64,000 bases of DNA from Mycobacterium sp. MS1601 (GCF_001984215.1 NZ_CP019420.1:1488001-1552000); one strand, 5' to 3'; shown: positions 42,608-53,580, counted from the stretch's first letter. Numbers and translations: made by a program. Notes: generated from the sequence alone by a model not told the origin.

Positions 42608-43093
42608 ATGGACGCCCACGCCGAGATCGAGGAGGTTGCCATCAACGTCGTCACCACAGGGTTGGCCGTGTGTGGGGTCGCCCTGTTGGCCACCGCACCG
42701 GCCGCGGCCGAGCCGGCGCCCGCCGCCGAGGCGGTAGCGGCGTGCACTCGGTTCGCCACGGCCCTCGACATCGCCTCACTGAGTTATCAGGGCTTTGCCA
42801 ACGGCCTCGCCCTGGGCGACGAGCACGGCGATCCCACACTGAACGCCGACAACGAGTCAGGACGGACGGGTCTGCGTCACGCGGTCAGCACCGCGCTGGC
42901 CGCTTCCCGGACGCCCGGGGTGGCGCCGGAGATCTCCGCACCGATGCGCGCCTGGTCGTTCGACGCCACCAAGTTGGTGCTGCTCATGGGATTGCGCGTT
43001 GATGTCGACCGCTACAACTCGGCGGCCACCGAGCTCAACGCACACACCGAGGCAGCACAATCGGCCTGCGCGGCGGCGGGAACGCACGCCTAG
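42608..43093 (+). CDS. exported protein of unknown function
   Basis: 161 aa from the ATG at 42608: a leader with a hydrophobic stretch (VVTTGLAVCGVALLATAPAAA, cut here at 20 residues as VTTGLAVCGVALLATAPAAA) and a helical mature domain with two cysteines (VAACTRFATALDIASLSYQG near the start and QSACAAAGTHA at the end). The layout, Cys at both ends of a helical bundle, resembles other small secreted mycobacterial proteins. The start could be earlier (42485), but the extra residues are not signal-like. Confidence 0.7.
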   Translation: MDAHAEIEEVAINVVTTGLAVCGVALLATAPAAAEPAPAAEAVAACTRFATALDIASLSYQGFANGLALGDEHGDPTLNADNESGRTGLRHAVSTALAASRTPGVAPEISAPMRAWSFDATKLVLLMGLRVDVDRYNSAATELNAHTEAAQSACAAAGTHA

Positions 43094-43102
43094 GTCGACG
43101 CC

Positions 43103-43522
43103 TCAGCCCGAGCTCAACCGGTCCAGGATCCGCCGCAACGCAACGAGGTCGTCACCGGAGAGTGCAACAAGCTCTGCCGGAGCTGGATCCTCGACGGCAT
43201 CGATGTCAGCCAGCACCGCCCTTCCGGCCTCGGTCAGTGATACCAGTTTGGACCGCCGATTCGACGGGTCGATCTCGCGGACCACCAGCCCACGAGACTC
43301 CAGGTCGTTGACAGCCACCGTGGCCGCCGGCGCATCCATCATGGCGTAGTCGGCCACCTGCTTGACCGTGAGAGGCGAGCGCTTCAGGCGGCGAACGATC
43401 CGCACCCGGGAGAACGGCAACCCGGACACCTCGACCACGGCGTGGCGCCAGGTGTCACGGTTGTCGAAGACGAAGCGCAGCAGGCCTTTCCACACTTCCT
43501 CAGCGGTGGGCTCAGCAGACAT
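43103..43522 (-). CDS. MarR family transcriptional regulator
   Basis: 139 aa winged-helix repressor: LPFSRVRIVRRLKRSPLTVK, QVADYAMMDAPAATVAVNDL, ESRGLVVREIDPSNRRSKLV and a C-terminal dimerisation helix (LSGDDLVALRRILDRL). The ATG at 43522 overlaps the transporter gene by 11 bases, so the transporter and its regulator are one operon. The dyad at 44959-44991, over the operon start, is the likely operator. Confidence 0.9.
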   Translation of the reverse strand: MSAEPTAEEVWKGLLRFVFDNRDTWRHAVVEVSGLPFSRVRIVRRLKRSPLTVKQVADYAMMDAPAATVAVNDLESRGLVVREIDPSNRRSKLVSLTEAGRAVLADIDAVEDPAPAELVALSGDDLVALRRILDRLSSG

Positions 43523-44969
43523 GCACCCGCCCTCCCGGCGCCGGCACCTCGCCGATGAGCGGTGCCACCCGGTCGGCCGACCGTTGTGCACGCCCGGATG
43601 TCGAGAACAAGCCCAGTGCCACGATCACCAGTCCGAAGGCAGCCACCACGAACCACAGCGGTCGCGCCGCGGCACCGAAATCGGCATGCGGCGACTCCAA
43701 TGCCGCACCTGCCACCGAGCCACACAGTGCCACACCGATACTCACACCGACCTGTCTGCTGGTGGAGGCCACCGCCGACGCCGCCCCGGCGCGGTCCAAC
43801 GGCATCCCGCTGACCGCGGTGTTGGTGATCGGCGCGTTCACCACCGCAAAGCCGATGCCGAAGAGCGCGAAGATCACCAACACCGCCCAGATAGGGGTGT
43901 CGGACCCGAGGAACGACAGCAGTATCGCCGCCGTCGTCAACAGCACACCCGATGCCAGCAGCGACGGCCTCGGGCCCCAGCGGCCCACCACCCGGCCCGA
44001 CAGAGGCGAAAAGACCAGCGCACCAAGGGCGATCGGCAGGTACAGCAGACCGGTCTCCAGCGCGGTGAAACCGCGGAAGCCCTGCAGATACAGCGCCATC
44101 ATGAACAGGAACGCACCCCAGGACGCGAAGGCGCACATCGCGATGACGGTGGCGGAGGCAAAGGGGATGCTCCGGAAGAAGCGCAGGTCGATGAACGGGT
44201 CGTGGTGACGCGCCTCGTAGCGCAGGAATGCCGCGAAAGCAGCGACGGTGATCACCAGGGCCGCCAGGGTGACGGGGTGAATCCAGCCGAGGCCGGGGCC
44301 TTCGATCAGGACGAAGACGATGCCGAACAGGAATGTGGCGCCGAGGATCTGACCGATGGGGTCCAGTGTGCGCATGGTCGCCGACTTGCTCTGCGGGACG
44401 AACAGCGCCGTCAACACCAATGCCAGCGCACACACCGGCAGGTTGAGCCAGAACACCGCACGCCAGTCGACATACTGGATCAGCGCACCTCCGACGGTCG
44501 GTCCCAACGCCATCGCGATACCGAGCACCCCACCCCACAGTCCGATGGCCCTGGCGCGTTCGACCTTGCCGGTGAACACCGACGTGATGATCGACATCGC
44601 AACGGGATTGAGCATGGACCCACCGATCGCCTGCAGGAAGCGGGCTGCGATCAGCATCTCGATGGTGGGAGCGACGCTGCACAGCAGTGATCCGAGCGCG
44701 AACACCGCCAAGCCGATCTGGAACACACTGCGGCGACCGAATCTGTCCGCGGTGGCACCGGCCAACATCAGCAGAGAGGCCAGCACCAGGGTGTAGACGT
44801 CCAGGGTCCACTGCAGCTGGGTAGCGGACGCGTGGAGGTCGGTACGGATGGTCGGCAGGGCGACGTTGACGATCGTCGCGTCCATCGACACGATCAGCAG
44901 ACTCAGGCAGCAGGAGAACAGAATGACCGCCTTGCGGCGGCCACTGAGCTGCCCAACAGTTGTAGACAC
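43512..44969 (-). CDS. MFS multidrug-type efflux transporter (DHA2 family)
   Basis: 485 aa with about 14 membrane segments, as in the DHA2 drug:H+ antiporters. Motif A is LAGATADRFGRRSVFQ, motif D1-like DATIVNVALPTI is in TM1, and motif C is LGIAMALGPTVGGAL. The GTG at 44969 lies inside a large dyad and appears leaderless (CACAAT seven bases upstream). Expression is probably repressed by the MarR encoded with it until a toxic ligand binds. Confidence 0.92.
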   Translation of the reverse strand: MSTTVGQLSGRRKAVILFSCCLSLLIVSMDATIVNVALPTIRTDLHASATQLQWTLDVYTLVLASLLMLAGATADRFGRRSVFQIGLAVFALGSLLCSVAPTIEMLIAARFLQAIGGSMLNPVAMSIITSVFTGKVERARAIGLWGGVLGIAMALGPTVGGALIQYVDWRAVFWLNLPVCALALVLTALFVPQSKSATMRTLDPIGQILGATFLFGIVFVLIEGPGLGWIHPVTLAALVITVAAFAAFLRYEARHHDPFIDLRFFRSIPFASATVIAMCAFASWGAFLFMMALYLQGFRGFTALETGLLYLPIALGALVFSPLSGRVVGRWGPRPSLLASGVLLTTAAILLSFLGSDTPIWAVLVIFALFGIGFAVVNAPITNTAVSGMPLDRAGAASAVASTSRQVGVSIGVALCGSVAGAALESPHADFGAAARPLWFVVAAFGLVIVALGLFSTSGRAQRSADRVAPLIGEVPAPGGRVHVC

Positions 44970-44991
44970 ACAACTATTGTGAAACTACAAC
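44959..44991. promoter_or_regulatory. nested perfect dyad, probable MarR operator
   Basis: Outer arms GTTGTAG (44959-44965) and CTACAAC (44985-44991) and inner arms CACAA (44969-44973) and TTGTG (44977-44981) are each perfect and share the same centre at 44975. It covers the likely -10 region and start codon of the MFS gene, so a bound repressor would block transcription. No other gene start is closer. Confidence 0.65.
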
Positions 44992-45056
44992 CGTCCTTGG
45001 CGCAAACAAACTGGTCAACGGGGTGTCAGTTCCTTCGTCGCCACATCGGCAACTGT

Positions 45057-46355
<1,299 letters not shown>

Positions 46356-46416
46356 AAGAACCCCTTCTGCGCTCGTCGGCGAAGACGCAAGCTGTCTGTA
46401 CCTAGGAAGGTAGTCG

Positions 46417-47118
46417 CTACGGTGTCGGCCCGCTTGCGGGGGGTTGTTGGATCGGTTGCGAAGTCGATTCCCAAGGTTGCCAAGTTCGAACGAATGTCTG
46501 GTAGGCCGCACTGATACGAGACCGGACCACCTCCAGTTCGATGGGCGGGTGGCCGGGCCGACCCAAGCCGTAACACGCGGCGTTCATCACCGCGGTCCAA
46601 CTCTCGATCACCAGGTGCACGGCATCGTGATCGGTGGGCAGGCCCATCCGCTTGGCGGTGACGACCACGGTGGGGAACCGGTCGGGGTCCACACGGAACG
46701 GAATGGTGGACATCGCCAGATTCGCCGAGGAGTTGACAATCTGGATCAACGCCGCATGCCTGCTGAAGTGCGCGGACACCGACGCAAGGTGCGCGCGCCG
46801 CAGGGCTTCGTACTCGGTGATGCCCAGTGGCTGCGCGGCCAGTTCGGCAGCCACGAACTGAGCGACGTCCTCGATGATCGCCATGATCACCGCGTCCTTG
46901 GTGGGAAAATACCGGCTGAACGTCCGCGGTGACACGTCGGCAGCGTCGGCGATCTGCTCGACGGTGGTGTTGTCGTAGCCCTGACGCAGACACAGCTCGG
47001 CGGCCTTGTCCACCAACGTGGACCGCGTGCGCATTTTTTTGCGCTCCCGCAAACCCGGAGCTCTGCCGCTCACGCCGTCAACCACAGCTGCAATGCTAGC
47101 CGCTGGCTGGATCGCCAC
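46417..47118 (-). CDS. TetR family transcriptional regulator
   Basis: 233 aa. N-terminal helix-turn-helix: LRERKKMRTRSTLVDKAAEL, YDNTTVEQIADAADVSPRTF, SRYFPTKDAVI; C-terminal ligand domain less conserved. The upstream gene, six bases away, has the same layout and about half identical residues, so these are tandem duplicates. They may bind as heterodimers or control different ligands. Targets unknown. Confidence 0.9.
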   Translation of the reverse strand: MAIQPAASIAAVVDGVSGRAPGLRERKKMRTRSTLVDKAAELCLRQGYDNTTVEQIADAADVSPRTFSRYFPTKDAVIMAIIEDVAQFVAAELAAQPLGITEYEALRRAHLASVSAHFSRHAALIQIVNSSANLAMSTIPFRVDPDRFPTVVVTAKRMGLPTDHDAVHLVIESWTAVMNAACYGLGRPGHPPIELEVVRSRISAAYQTFVRTWQPWESTSQPIQQPPASGPTP

Positions 47119-47124
47119 CGACGC

Positions 47125-47769
47125 TCAGCTGGTCAGTTCGGTGGCGATACCGACGAATTCGGCAAACATCGCGTCGATTCTGGAAACCATCAGATCCGGG
47201 CCGAGTGCCAGGCCGTCGCAGTCCACCACGAGGTCCCCGCAGGCAGTGACGATGATGGCCGACCACACCGACATCACCATCCAGACCTTGCGGTCGGCCG
47301 GGTCACCGCCCATACGCTCGGCCAGCGCATGCACGGTGGCCTCGGGCCGGAATTCGGTGGCGGCCGCCTTGAGCGCCGGAGTCGAGTTGATGATGCGCAG
47401 CATCAGCACGATGCGCTCGGTGGTCAGATCCGGCACCGCCCCGTCGGACACAGCCCGCAACACCCTGACATGTGCCTGGTACAGCGCTTCGAGCACCGGC
47501 ACCGAGAGCGGGATGAGGGTCAGCTCGACGGCGATGGCGTCCACCAGGTCCTCCAGCAGCGTCATGACGACGGCGTCCTTGGTGGCGAAGTAGCGGCTGA
47601 AGGTGCGAGGTGAGACGTCAGCGGCGGCCGCGATCTGCTCGACGGTGGTGCGTTCGTAGCCCTGCGTGAGGCAAAGGCTCACGGCGGCGTCGATCAACGT
47701 CGCTCTGGTGCGCTGCTTCTTGCGTTCACGCAGCCCGGGTGCGGCTCCCCCCAGCACGTCCACGGTCAC
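47125..47769 (-). CDS. TetR family transcriptional regulator (tandem paralogue)
   Basis: 214 aa with the HTH LRERKKQRTRATLIDAAVSL, YERTTVEQIAAAADVSPRTF, SRYFATKDAVV, nearly the same as its downstream neighbour, and a diverged ligand domain. GTG start. A dyad at 47774-47789 just upstream is the probable autoregulatory site. Downstream of an MFS transporter gene on the same strand. Confidence 0.9.
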   Translation of the reverse strand: MTVDVLGGAAPGLRERKKQRTRATLIDAAVSLCLTQGYERTTVEQIAAAADVSPRTFSRYFATKDAVVMTLLEDLVDAIAVELTLIPLSVPVLEALYQAHVRVLRAVSDGAVPDLTTERIVLMLRIINSTPALKAAATEFRPEATVHALAERMGGDPADRKVWMVMSVWSAIIVTACGDLVVDCDGLALGPDLMVSRIDAMFAEFVGIATELTS

Positions 47770-47773
47770 GGAT

Positions 47774-47789
47774 CGTAGCCCGCACTACG
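47774..47789. promoter_or_regulatory. candidate TetR operator, CGTAG-N6-CTACG
   Basis: Perfect inverted repeat of five-base arms with a six-base centre (CCCGCA), directly before the GTG of the first TetR gene. Position and size suit autorepression. It lies in the short gap after the upstream MFS gene. Confidence 0.4.
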
Positions 47790-47831
47790 CGGCAGATGTG
47801 GCGAACTGCCGAGATCCGCATTTTGCAGTCG

Positions 47832-49124
47832 TCATAATTTGTCAGTGTCAGCCGGTTTCGGGTTTTGGGGCATGATGCTGACGCGGTAGCGCACGAAGGC
47901 GGGGACCGCCAGCGCCGCGATCACCACACACACGACCACCGCTGCTCCCCCACCCGCGGCGGCGACCGCGGTCCCCATGGACGCCGCGGCGGCACCGTGC
48001 AGAGCGTCGGCGATCCGCGGACCACCGGCGACCACCACGACGAACACCCCCTGCAGCCGGCCCCGCAACTCGTCGGACGCGGCCTGCAGCAGGATCGTGT
48101 TGCGCAGCGCCGAGGACACCATGTCGGCCGCTCCGCCGACGGCCAGACAGCCCACCGCCACCCACAGCAGCGCCCCCGCCTGTCCACCGGCCCAGCCCGC
48201 CGCCACACCGAAGCCAACGATGGCCAGGCCCCAGACGATGATGGCGACCACTACCGCCAGGCCCTGCCTGCGCACCCGCGGCAGCCACCCGGAGAACACA
48301 CCACCGGCCACCGCACCCACCGACATGGCCGCGGCCAGCAGCGCCATCGTGACACCGCCATCGACGGGTCCGCCGAAGTTCTCATGGGCCATCTGCGGGA
48401 ACAACGCCCGCGGCATGCCGAGGATCATCGCGATGAGATCGACGACGAATGACATCAGCACCACGGTGTTGCCGGCCAGGTAGCGGAACCCGTCGAGCAC
48501 CGCCGCGATGCCCAGCGTCGACCCCACCTGAAGCGGCGGCATCGCCGCGAGTCGGAACGTGGCCCAGATGGGCAGCAGACAGGTGATGGCGTCGATGAGA
48601 TACAGCGTGGACAGGTCCACCCAGGCGAGCAGCAGGCCGGCCAGCAGCGGTCCGACGATCGCGCCGAACTGGGTCACGGTGATGTTCAGTGAATTGGCCG
48701 CGGCGATCTGGTCACTGGGCAGGATCCGCGGGATGGCCGCCGATCGGGTTGGCGAGTTCACCGCGTAGAAGGCCTGCTGCAGCGCCAGCAGTCCGAGCAC
48801 CACCCACACGTTGTTCAGATGCAGTGCCGCCTGCACCCACAGCAGCACCGAGGACACCGCCAGACCGCAGGACGCGACGATCAGCAGCAGACGCCGGTCC
48901 ATCGCATCGGCCAGCGCACCGCCCCACAGTCCGAACACGATGAGCGGTACCAGCGCGAACACCCCAGCCAGACCCACGTAGGCCGAGCTCTGCGTCAGCG
49001 CGTAAACCTGAACTGGGACAGCGAAGATGGTGAGGTTGGCACCGATGACGGTGGGGATGCCCGCCCACCACAGCCGGCGGAAGTCGCGATGTCGCAGCGG
49101 CGTCGTGTCAGCGAACAGCCTCAC
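47832..49124 (-). CDS. MFS transporter (EntS/MFS_3-like)
   Basis: 430 aa with about 12 segments. Family marks: [13 protein letters not shown] at the start, [19 protein letters not shown] (motif A), [20 protein letters not shown], and [20 protein letters not shown]. This branch includes the enterobactin exporter EntS, but many members export other compounds. Start overlaps the pdxH stop (ATGA), and the tandem TetR genes follow, which may control it. Confidence 0.9.
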   Translation of the reverse strand: MRLFADTTPLRHRDFRRLWWAGIPTVIGANLTIFAVPVQVYALTQSSAYVGLAGVFALVPLIVFGLWGGALADAMDRRLLLIVASCGLAVSSVLLWVQAALHLNNVWVVLGLLALQQAFYAVNSPTRSAAIPRILPSDQIAAANSLNITVTQFGAIVGPLLAGLLLAWVDLSTLYLIDAITCLLPIWATFRLAAMPPLQVGSTLGIAAVLDGFRYLAGNTVVLMSFVVDLIAMILGMPRALFPQMAHENFGGPVDGGVTMALLAAAMSVGAVAGGVFSGWLPRVRRQGLAVVVAIIVWGLAIVGFGVAAGWAGGQAGALLWVAVGCLAVGGAADMVSSALRNTILLQAASDELRGRLQGVFVVVVAGGPRIADALHGAAAASMGTAVAAAGGGAAVVVCVVIAALAVPAFVRYRVSIMPQNPKPADTDKL

Positions 49125-49780
49125 GGCTGCAGACGCTCGATCAGCCCGTCAGTGACACGAATTCGGTTGTGCACGCGGTTTTCTCGACCCTGCCAGAACT
49201 CGACCACTTCCGCAGCGATCAGGTAGCCACCCCAGTTCGGGGGTGCTGGCACCTCGGTGTCGCCTGCGAAGCGCTCGGTGACCTCGGCCAGTTGAGCCAG
49301 CAGTTGCGCCCGTGAGCCGATGGGCCTGCTCTGGTGTGAGGCCCAGGCTCCCAGCTGGGAACCACGGGGACGCTTGGACCAGTAGCTCTCGGTGGCAGCG
49401 CGATCGACCTTGGTGACCGGCCCGCGGACGTGCACCTGCCGGCCCAGCTGGTACCAGGGGAACGTCACCGACGCATACGGCGTGGCGGCGAGTTCGTCGC
49501 CCTTGTCGGACTCGTAGTTGGTGAAGAACGAGACCCCGGCCTCGTCGACCCCCTTGCACAGCACCGACCGAGTCACCGGACGGCCGTCGCGCACGGTGGC
49601 CAGCACCATCGCGTTGGGCTCGGCAACACCTGCCTGCTCGGCCTCGGCAATCCATTTGCGCAGCAACACAAGCCATCCGACCGACAGCCAGTCGACATCC
49701 AGGTCGGGACTGCCGTCCTTGCCCACCGAGCCGTACTCCACCCGCATGGCCGCGAGATGCTCGCGTTCCGGTTCCACCAC
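49121..49780 (-). CDS. pdxH: pyridoxamine 5'-phosphate oxidase
   Basis: FMN enzyme that makes pyridoxal 5'-phosphate (vitamin B6). Family blocks: [69 protein letters not shown] region and [15 protein letters not shown]. The first codons are uncertain: GTG 49780 (TACCGT seven bases upstream, leaderless style), the adjacent GTG 49777, or an ATG at 49852. Divergent from citA. Confidence 0.92.
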   Translation of the reverse strand: MVEPEREHLAAMRVEYGSVGKDGSPDLDVDWLSVGWLVLLRKWIAEAEQAGVAEPNAMVLATVRDGRPVTRSVLCKGVDEAGVSFFTNYESDKGDELAATPYASVTFPWYQLGRQVHVRGPVTKVDRAATESYWSKRPRGSQLGAWASHQSRPIGSRAQLLAQLAEVTERFAGDTEVPAPPNWGGYLIAAEVVEFWQGRENRVHNRIRVTDGLIERLQP

Positions 49781-49907
49781 CGGGGTAACGGTACGCCCAG
49801 CTGGTCTCGTCACGGCGGCCGCGACGCCCGCAGACGTCGCGCACCATGTCATCGCCCGTTACCGGCCAGTAGACACAGATGTGCTGGCAGGTGCGACAAT
49901 CGGCGCC

Positions 49908-51035
49908 ATGACTGAGGTGCCCAAGGATTTCGTGCCCGGCTTGGCGGGCGTGGTCGCATTCGAGACCGAGATCGCCGAACCCGACAAGGACGGTGGCGCA
50001 CTCCGGTACCGCGGCGTCGACATCGAGGACCTGGTGGGCGAGCGGGTGACTTTCGGCGACGTGTGGGCGCTGCTGGTCGACGGCGCGTTCGGCCGCGGAC
50101 TGCCGCCCGCCGAACCGTTCCCCCTGCCCATCCACACCGGCGACGTCCGCGTCGACGTCCAGGCCGGACTGGCCATGCTGGCACCCATCTGGGGTTACGC
50201 ACCGCTGCTCGACATCGATGACGAGACTGCCCGCGACCAACTGGCCAGGGCCTCGGTGATGGCGCTGTCCTATGTGGCCCAGTCCGCGCGCGGCATCTAC
50301 CAGCCCGCGGTGCCGCAACGGCTCATCGACGAGTGCACCACCATCACCGCCCGGTTCATGACGCGATGGCAGGGCGAGCCCGACCCGCGCCATATCGAGG
50401 CCATCGACGCGTACTGGGTGTCGGCCGCCGAGCACGGAATGAACGCGTCGACGTTCACCGCCCGGGTGATCGCCTCGACCGGGGCCGACGTGGCCGCCTC
50501 GTTGTCCGGCGCGGTCGGCGCGATGAGCGGGCCGCTGCACGGCGGCGCCCCGGCGCGGGTGATCCCGATGCTCACCGAAGCCGAGCGCACCGGTGACGCC
50601 CGGTCGGTGATCACCGGGATCCTGGACCGTAAAGAGAAGCTGATGGGATTCGGGCACCGGGTCTACCGCGCCGAGGATCCGCGTGCCCGGGTGCTGCGAG
50701 CGACGGCCAAGCGCCTGGACGCCCCGCGCTACGAGGCGGCCGCGGCGCTGGAGCAGGCCGCGCTGACCGAGTTGCGTGAGCGTCGCCCGGACCGCGCCAT
50801 CGAGACAAATGTCGAGTTCTGGGCGGCCGTCATCCTCGACTTCGCGAAGGTGCCGCCAACGATGATGCCCGCGATGTTCACCTGCGGACGGACCGCGGGG
50901 TGGTGCGCCCACATCCTCGAGCAGAAGCGCTTGGGCAAGCTGGTGCGGCCGTCGGCGATCTACGTCGGACCCGAGCCCCGGCGGCCCGAGTCGGTGCCCG
51001 GCTGGGACACCGTGGTGCGGGGCGCGATGAGTTGA
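49908..51035 (+). CDS. citA: second citrate synthase (CitA-type)
   Basis: 375 aa, matching M. tuberculosis CitA rather than GltA2. Catalytic blocks are AMSGPLHGGAPARVI, EKLMGFGHRVYRAEDPRA and the Asp near NVEFWAAVILDFA. The ATG at 49908 lies in GACAAT-N7-ATG context without a Shine-Dalgarno; the longer frame runs antisense to pdxH. Paralogue of gltA about 4 kb away. In mycobacteria citA and gltA2 sit close, which fits. Confidence 0.94.
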   Translation: MTEVPKDFVPGLAGVVAFETEIAEPDKDGGALRYRGVDIEDLVGERVTFGDVWALLVDGAFGRGLPPAEPFPLPIHTGDVRVDVQAGLAMLAPIWGYAPLLDIDDETARDQLARASVMALSYVAQSARGIYQPAVPQRLIDECTTITARFMTRWQGEPDPRHIEAIDAYWVSAAEHGMNASTFTARVIASTGADVAASLSGAVGAMSGPLHGGAPARVIPMLTEAERTGDARSVITGILDRKEKLMGFGHRVYRAEDPRARVLRATAKRLDAPRYEAAAALEQAALTELRERRPDRAIETNVEFWAAVILDFAKVPPTMMPAMFTCGRTAGWCAHILEQKRLGKLVRPSAIYVGPEPRRPESVPGWDTVVRGAMS

Positions 51036-51086
51036 CGCGGCACCTTCGGTCTGTACCTGCAACAGTCACCGACCGAAGGAGCCACC

Positions 51087-51533
51087 ATGGCCATCGAAGT
51101 CCACCCCGTCCTGGTGCCCCATCTCGTCGTCGACGACGCCGCAGCGGCCATCGACTTCTACGTCAAAGCGTTCGGGGCCACCGAACTGATCCGGCTGCCC
51201 GGACCCGGGGGCAAGCTGGCGCACGCGGCCGTGCAGATCAACGGCTTCATGGTGATGCTCAACGACGACTTCCCGGAGATGACCGACGGGAAGTCGATGA
51301 CACCGACCGCGCTGGGTGGCACTCCGGTGACGCTGCACCTGACCGTCACCGACGTCGAATCCTGGTTCCAGCGCGCGGTCGACGCGGGAGCCACCGTGGT
51401 GGCGCCCCTGGCGGACCAGTTCTGGGGCGACCGGTACGGCGTGGTGCGAGATCCCTTCGGGCATCAGTGGTCACTCGCCCAGCCGGTGCGAGAGGTCGAC
51501 ATGGCCGAGCTGGTGAAGTCGATGAGCCAGTGA
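51087..51533 (+). CDS. VOC/glyoxalase family protein
   Basis: 148 aa, one vicinal-oxygen-chelate domain pair: VPHLVVDDAAAAIDFYVKAF, GATELIRLPGPGGKLAHAA, LHLTVTDVESWFQRAVDAGA and DPFGHQWSLAQP. Like PhnB/Rv0887c-type proteins it may bind metal or small toxins, but the metal ligands are not clearly all kept. Strong GGAG before the ATG. Downstream of citA on the same strand. Confidence 0.88.
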   Translation: MAIEVHPVLVPHLVVDDAAAAIDFYVKAFGATELIRLPGPGGKLAHAAVQINGFMVMLNDDFPEMTDGKSMTPTALGGTPVTLHLTVTDVESWFQRAVDAGATVVAPLADQFWGDRYGVVRDPFGHQWSLAQPVREVDMAELVKSMSQ

Positions 51534-51578
51534 GTACCCGGCTGCGTGCTGTGGTCCTACCTCTAGCAAGCTAGGGGT

Positions 51579-52373
51579 ATGCACCACGTCATCGAACTGC
51601 AGGATGTGACCTTCCGACGCAACGGTAAACAGATCCTCGACGGCATCTCCTTCGCCGTCGCCGAGGGAGAGCACTGGGCGTTGCTGGGCCCCAACGGCGC
51701 GGGCAAGACAACCATCCTGGGCTTCTGCGGCGCCGAGACGTTTCCCACCTCGGGGACGGTGCGGGTGCTGGGCGGCCACCTCGGCAAGGTCGAACTGGCC
51801 AAACTGCGCAAGACCATCGGACACGTCAACCCGCGCCACCCGCTGGACTTCCCGCTGCGGCTGCGGGAGGTGGTGATGACCGGTGTCACCGGAACCATCG
51901 ACATTCCGATGCGCTGGGAACCCACCGCCGAGGACGTGGCTCGGGTGGATTCTCTGGTGGACACCCTCGGGCTGCGGCACCGGGCCGAGGAACGGTGGCC
52001 CACACTGTCGCAGGGTGAACGAGGGCGCGCGCTGATCGCCCGAGCCCTGGTGGGCCGGCCCCAGCTGCTGCTGCTCGACGAACCCTCGACAGGCCTGGAT
52101 CTGGCCGCCCGTGAGCAGATGCTCGAGACCGTGGACGCCCTGGTGCACAGCCACCCCGAGTTGGCGTCGATCACGGTGACCCACCACCTCGAGGAACTGC
52201 CCGTCACCACCACACACGTGCTGTTGCTCGCCGAGGGCCGGATAGTCGCCCAGGGACCCATCGAGACGACACTGACCAGCGCGGCGGTCTCGGAAGCCTT
52301 CGCCCATCCGGTGGAGGTGCGCTCCGACGGCGGCCGGTGGACGGCCCGCGCCGCCCGAACAGCCGACCGCTGA
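51579..52373 (+). CDS. stand-alone ABC ATP-binding protein
   Basis: 264 aa ATPase with Walker A GPNGAGKTTIL, signature LSQGERGRALIARAL, Walker B LLLLDEPSTGLDL and the H-loop VTHH. The signature LSQGER is typical of the ModF/YlmA branch of cytoplasmic ABC proteins. No permease gene is near, so it may not be part of a transporter. Short gap from the VOC gene. Confidence 0.88.
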   Translation: MHHVIELQDVTFRRNGKQILDGISFAVAEGEHWALLGPNGAGKTTILGFCGAETFPTSGTVRVLGGHLGKVELAKLRKTIGHVNPRHPLDFPLRLREVVMTGVTGTIDIPMRWEPTAEDVARVDSLVDTLGLRHRAEERWPTLSQGERGRALIARALVGRPQLLLLDEPSTGLDLAAREQMLETVDALVHSHPELASITVTHHLEELPVTTTHVLLLAEGRIVAQGPIETTLTSAAVSEAFAHPVEVRSDGGRWTARAARTADR

Positions 52374-52376
52374 CCC

Positions 52377-53456
52377 TCAGCGCGCCGTGTCTGCGATCAA
52401 CAGATCGACAACGTCACTGAGGCGGCCGCGCCGCCGCATCGCCATGCGTTGCCGGGCCGCCGAGCTTCCTTGTGAGAGTTGTTGCTGCACAAGGCTGTAG
52501 ACCTGTTCCCAATCGCCGGCAGCAGTCAGTTGTGCCCTGAGCATCACCACGAGATCGGTCACCACCGCGTGCGCCGCCCGGGCTGTCGGCACTCCGGCAT
52601 CAACCAGGACACCCTCCAACCCGGAGCGGGCGGCACGCCACAGCGCCGCGCGCCCCAGCGGCGCCGGCACCGAAAGTTGTGGCAGCCCCTGCCGCAGCCC
52701 GTCGAGTTCACGTTCGACCAGCGCGCGAAACAGCCCGGCGATCAGCACGATGGTGTCCGTCGACGGACAGCTGTCGCAGATCCGCAGTTCCAGGGTGGGT
52801 GCCGAATTGGCCGGTCGCACATCGAAATACGCCATACCGGAGTCGGATATCACCCCGGTGGCAACCAAGTCTGCGATCAGCCGGTCGTAGGCTGCCGCGC
52901 TGTCCACCGGCGCCGCGGGCCCAGCGGTTGGCCAGCGCTGCCACACCAGCGTGCGGCCGCTCGCGTAGCCAGTGTCGGTGCCGTCGGCACGGAACGGCGA
53001 GCTGGCACTGACGGCCAGCAAGGTGGGCAGGTACGGCGTCACCCGTTGTGCGACCAGCACCGCGTCATCTCGGTCCTCGACCCCGACGTGCACCTGGGTC
53101 CCACAGATCAACTGTTCGCGTGCCAGCAGTTGGTAGTCGGCGAGCATCCGGCGGTATCGAGCGGTGGCGGTGACCTGCAATTCGGCCAGCAGCGCCAACG
53201 GAACCGACCCGGCGGCCACCACCCCGATGCCCGCGGCCGCCGCCGCGGCGATGAGCGTGCGACGGTGGAATTTCAGATCGCGGCGCAGGGCGTCGAGCGT
53301 GGTGACGACATCGCTGTTGGTCTCGACCACACACTGCTGGAGTTCGGCGACATAACTCGGCGACAGATGCGACAGCAGTTCGGGCGCACGACCGGTCAAC
53401 CGCCTGGTGTCGAGGTCAACCAGGTGGAATTCTTCCTCCACACCCAGGGTTCGCAT
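52377..53456 (-). CDS. carboxylate-amine ligase, GCS2 (YbdK-like) family
   Basis: 359 aa of the glutamate-cysteine ligase 2 family: TLGVEEEFHLVDLDTRRLT, VETNSDVVTTLDALRRDL, CGTQVHVGVEDRDDAVLV and LELRICDSCPSTDTIVLIAG. YbdK has weak gamma-glutamylcysteine activity; mycobacteria use mycothiol, so the true role is unclear. Ends three bases from the ABC ATPase (convergent). Confidence 0.9.
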   Translation of the reverse strand: MRTLGVEEEFHLVDLDTRRLTGRAPELLSHLSPSYVAELQQCVVETNSDVVTTLDALRRDLKFHRRTLIAAAAAAGIGVVAAGSVPLALLAELQVTATARYRRMLADYQLLAREQLICGTQVHVGVEDRDDAVLVAQRVTPYLPTLLAVSASSPFRADGTDTGYASGRTLVWQRWPTAGPAAPVDSAAAYDRLIADLVATGVISDSGMAYFDVRPANSAPTLELRICDSCPSTDTIVLIAGLFRALVERELDGLRQGLPQLSVPAPLGRAALWRAARSGLEGVLVDAGVPTARAAHAVVTDLVVMLRAQLTAAGDWEQVYSLVQQQLSQGSSAARQRMAMRRRGRLSDVVDLLIADTAR

Positions 53457-53580
53457 CTCGTCCTTCTCCCCGAAATGTACCTCCTGGCCGGCAGCTGAAA
53501 CTCAAACCTCACCGGATCCTCAGAATGGCTGCTGTACAAGCGATTTCGGTACATCCGTCACCAGGATAGGCGCAGCGGAC

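Noticed and set aside
43384..44973. Long open frame (529 codons) on the minus strand over the MFS and MarR genes
   Set aside because: Out of frame shadow of the DHA2 transporter gene; high-GC DNA often keeps a second frame open. The product has no family features, while the other frame has all MFS motifs.
49149..51062. 637-codon minus-strand frame across pdxH and citA
   Set aside because: It runs antisense to citA and out of frame in pdxH. Both of those encode complete, well-conserved enzymes.
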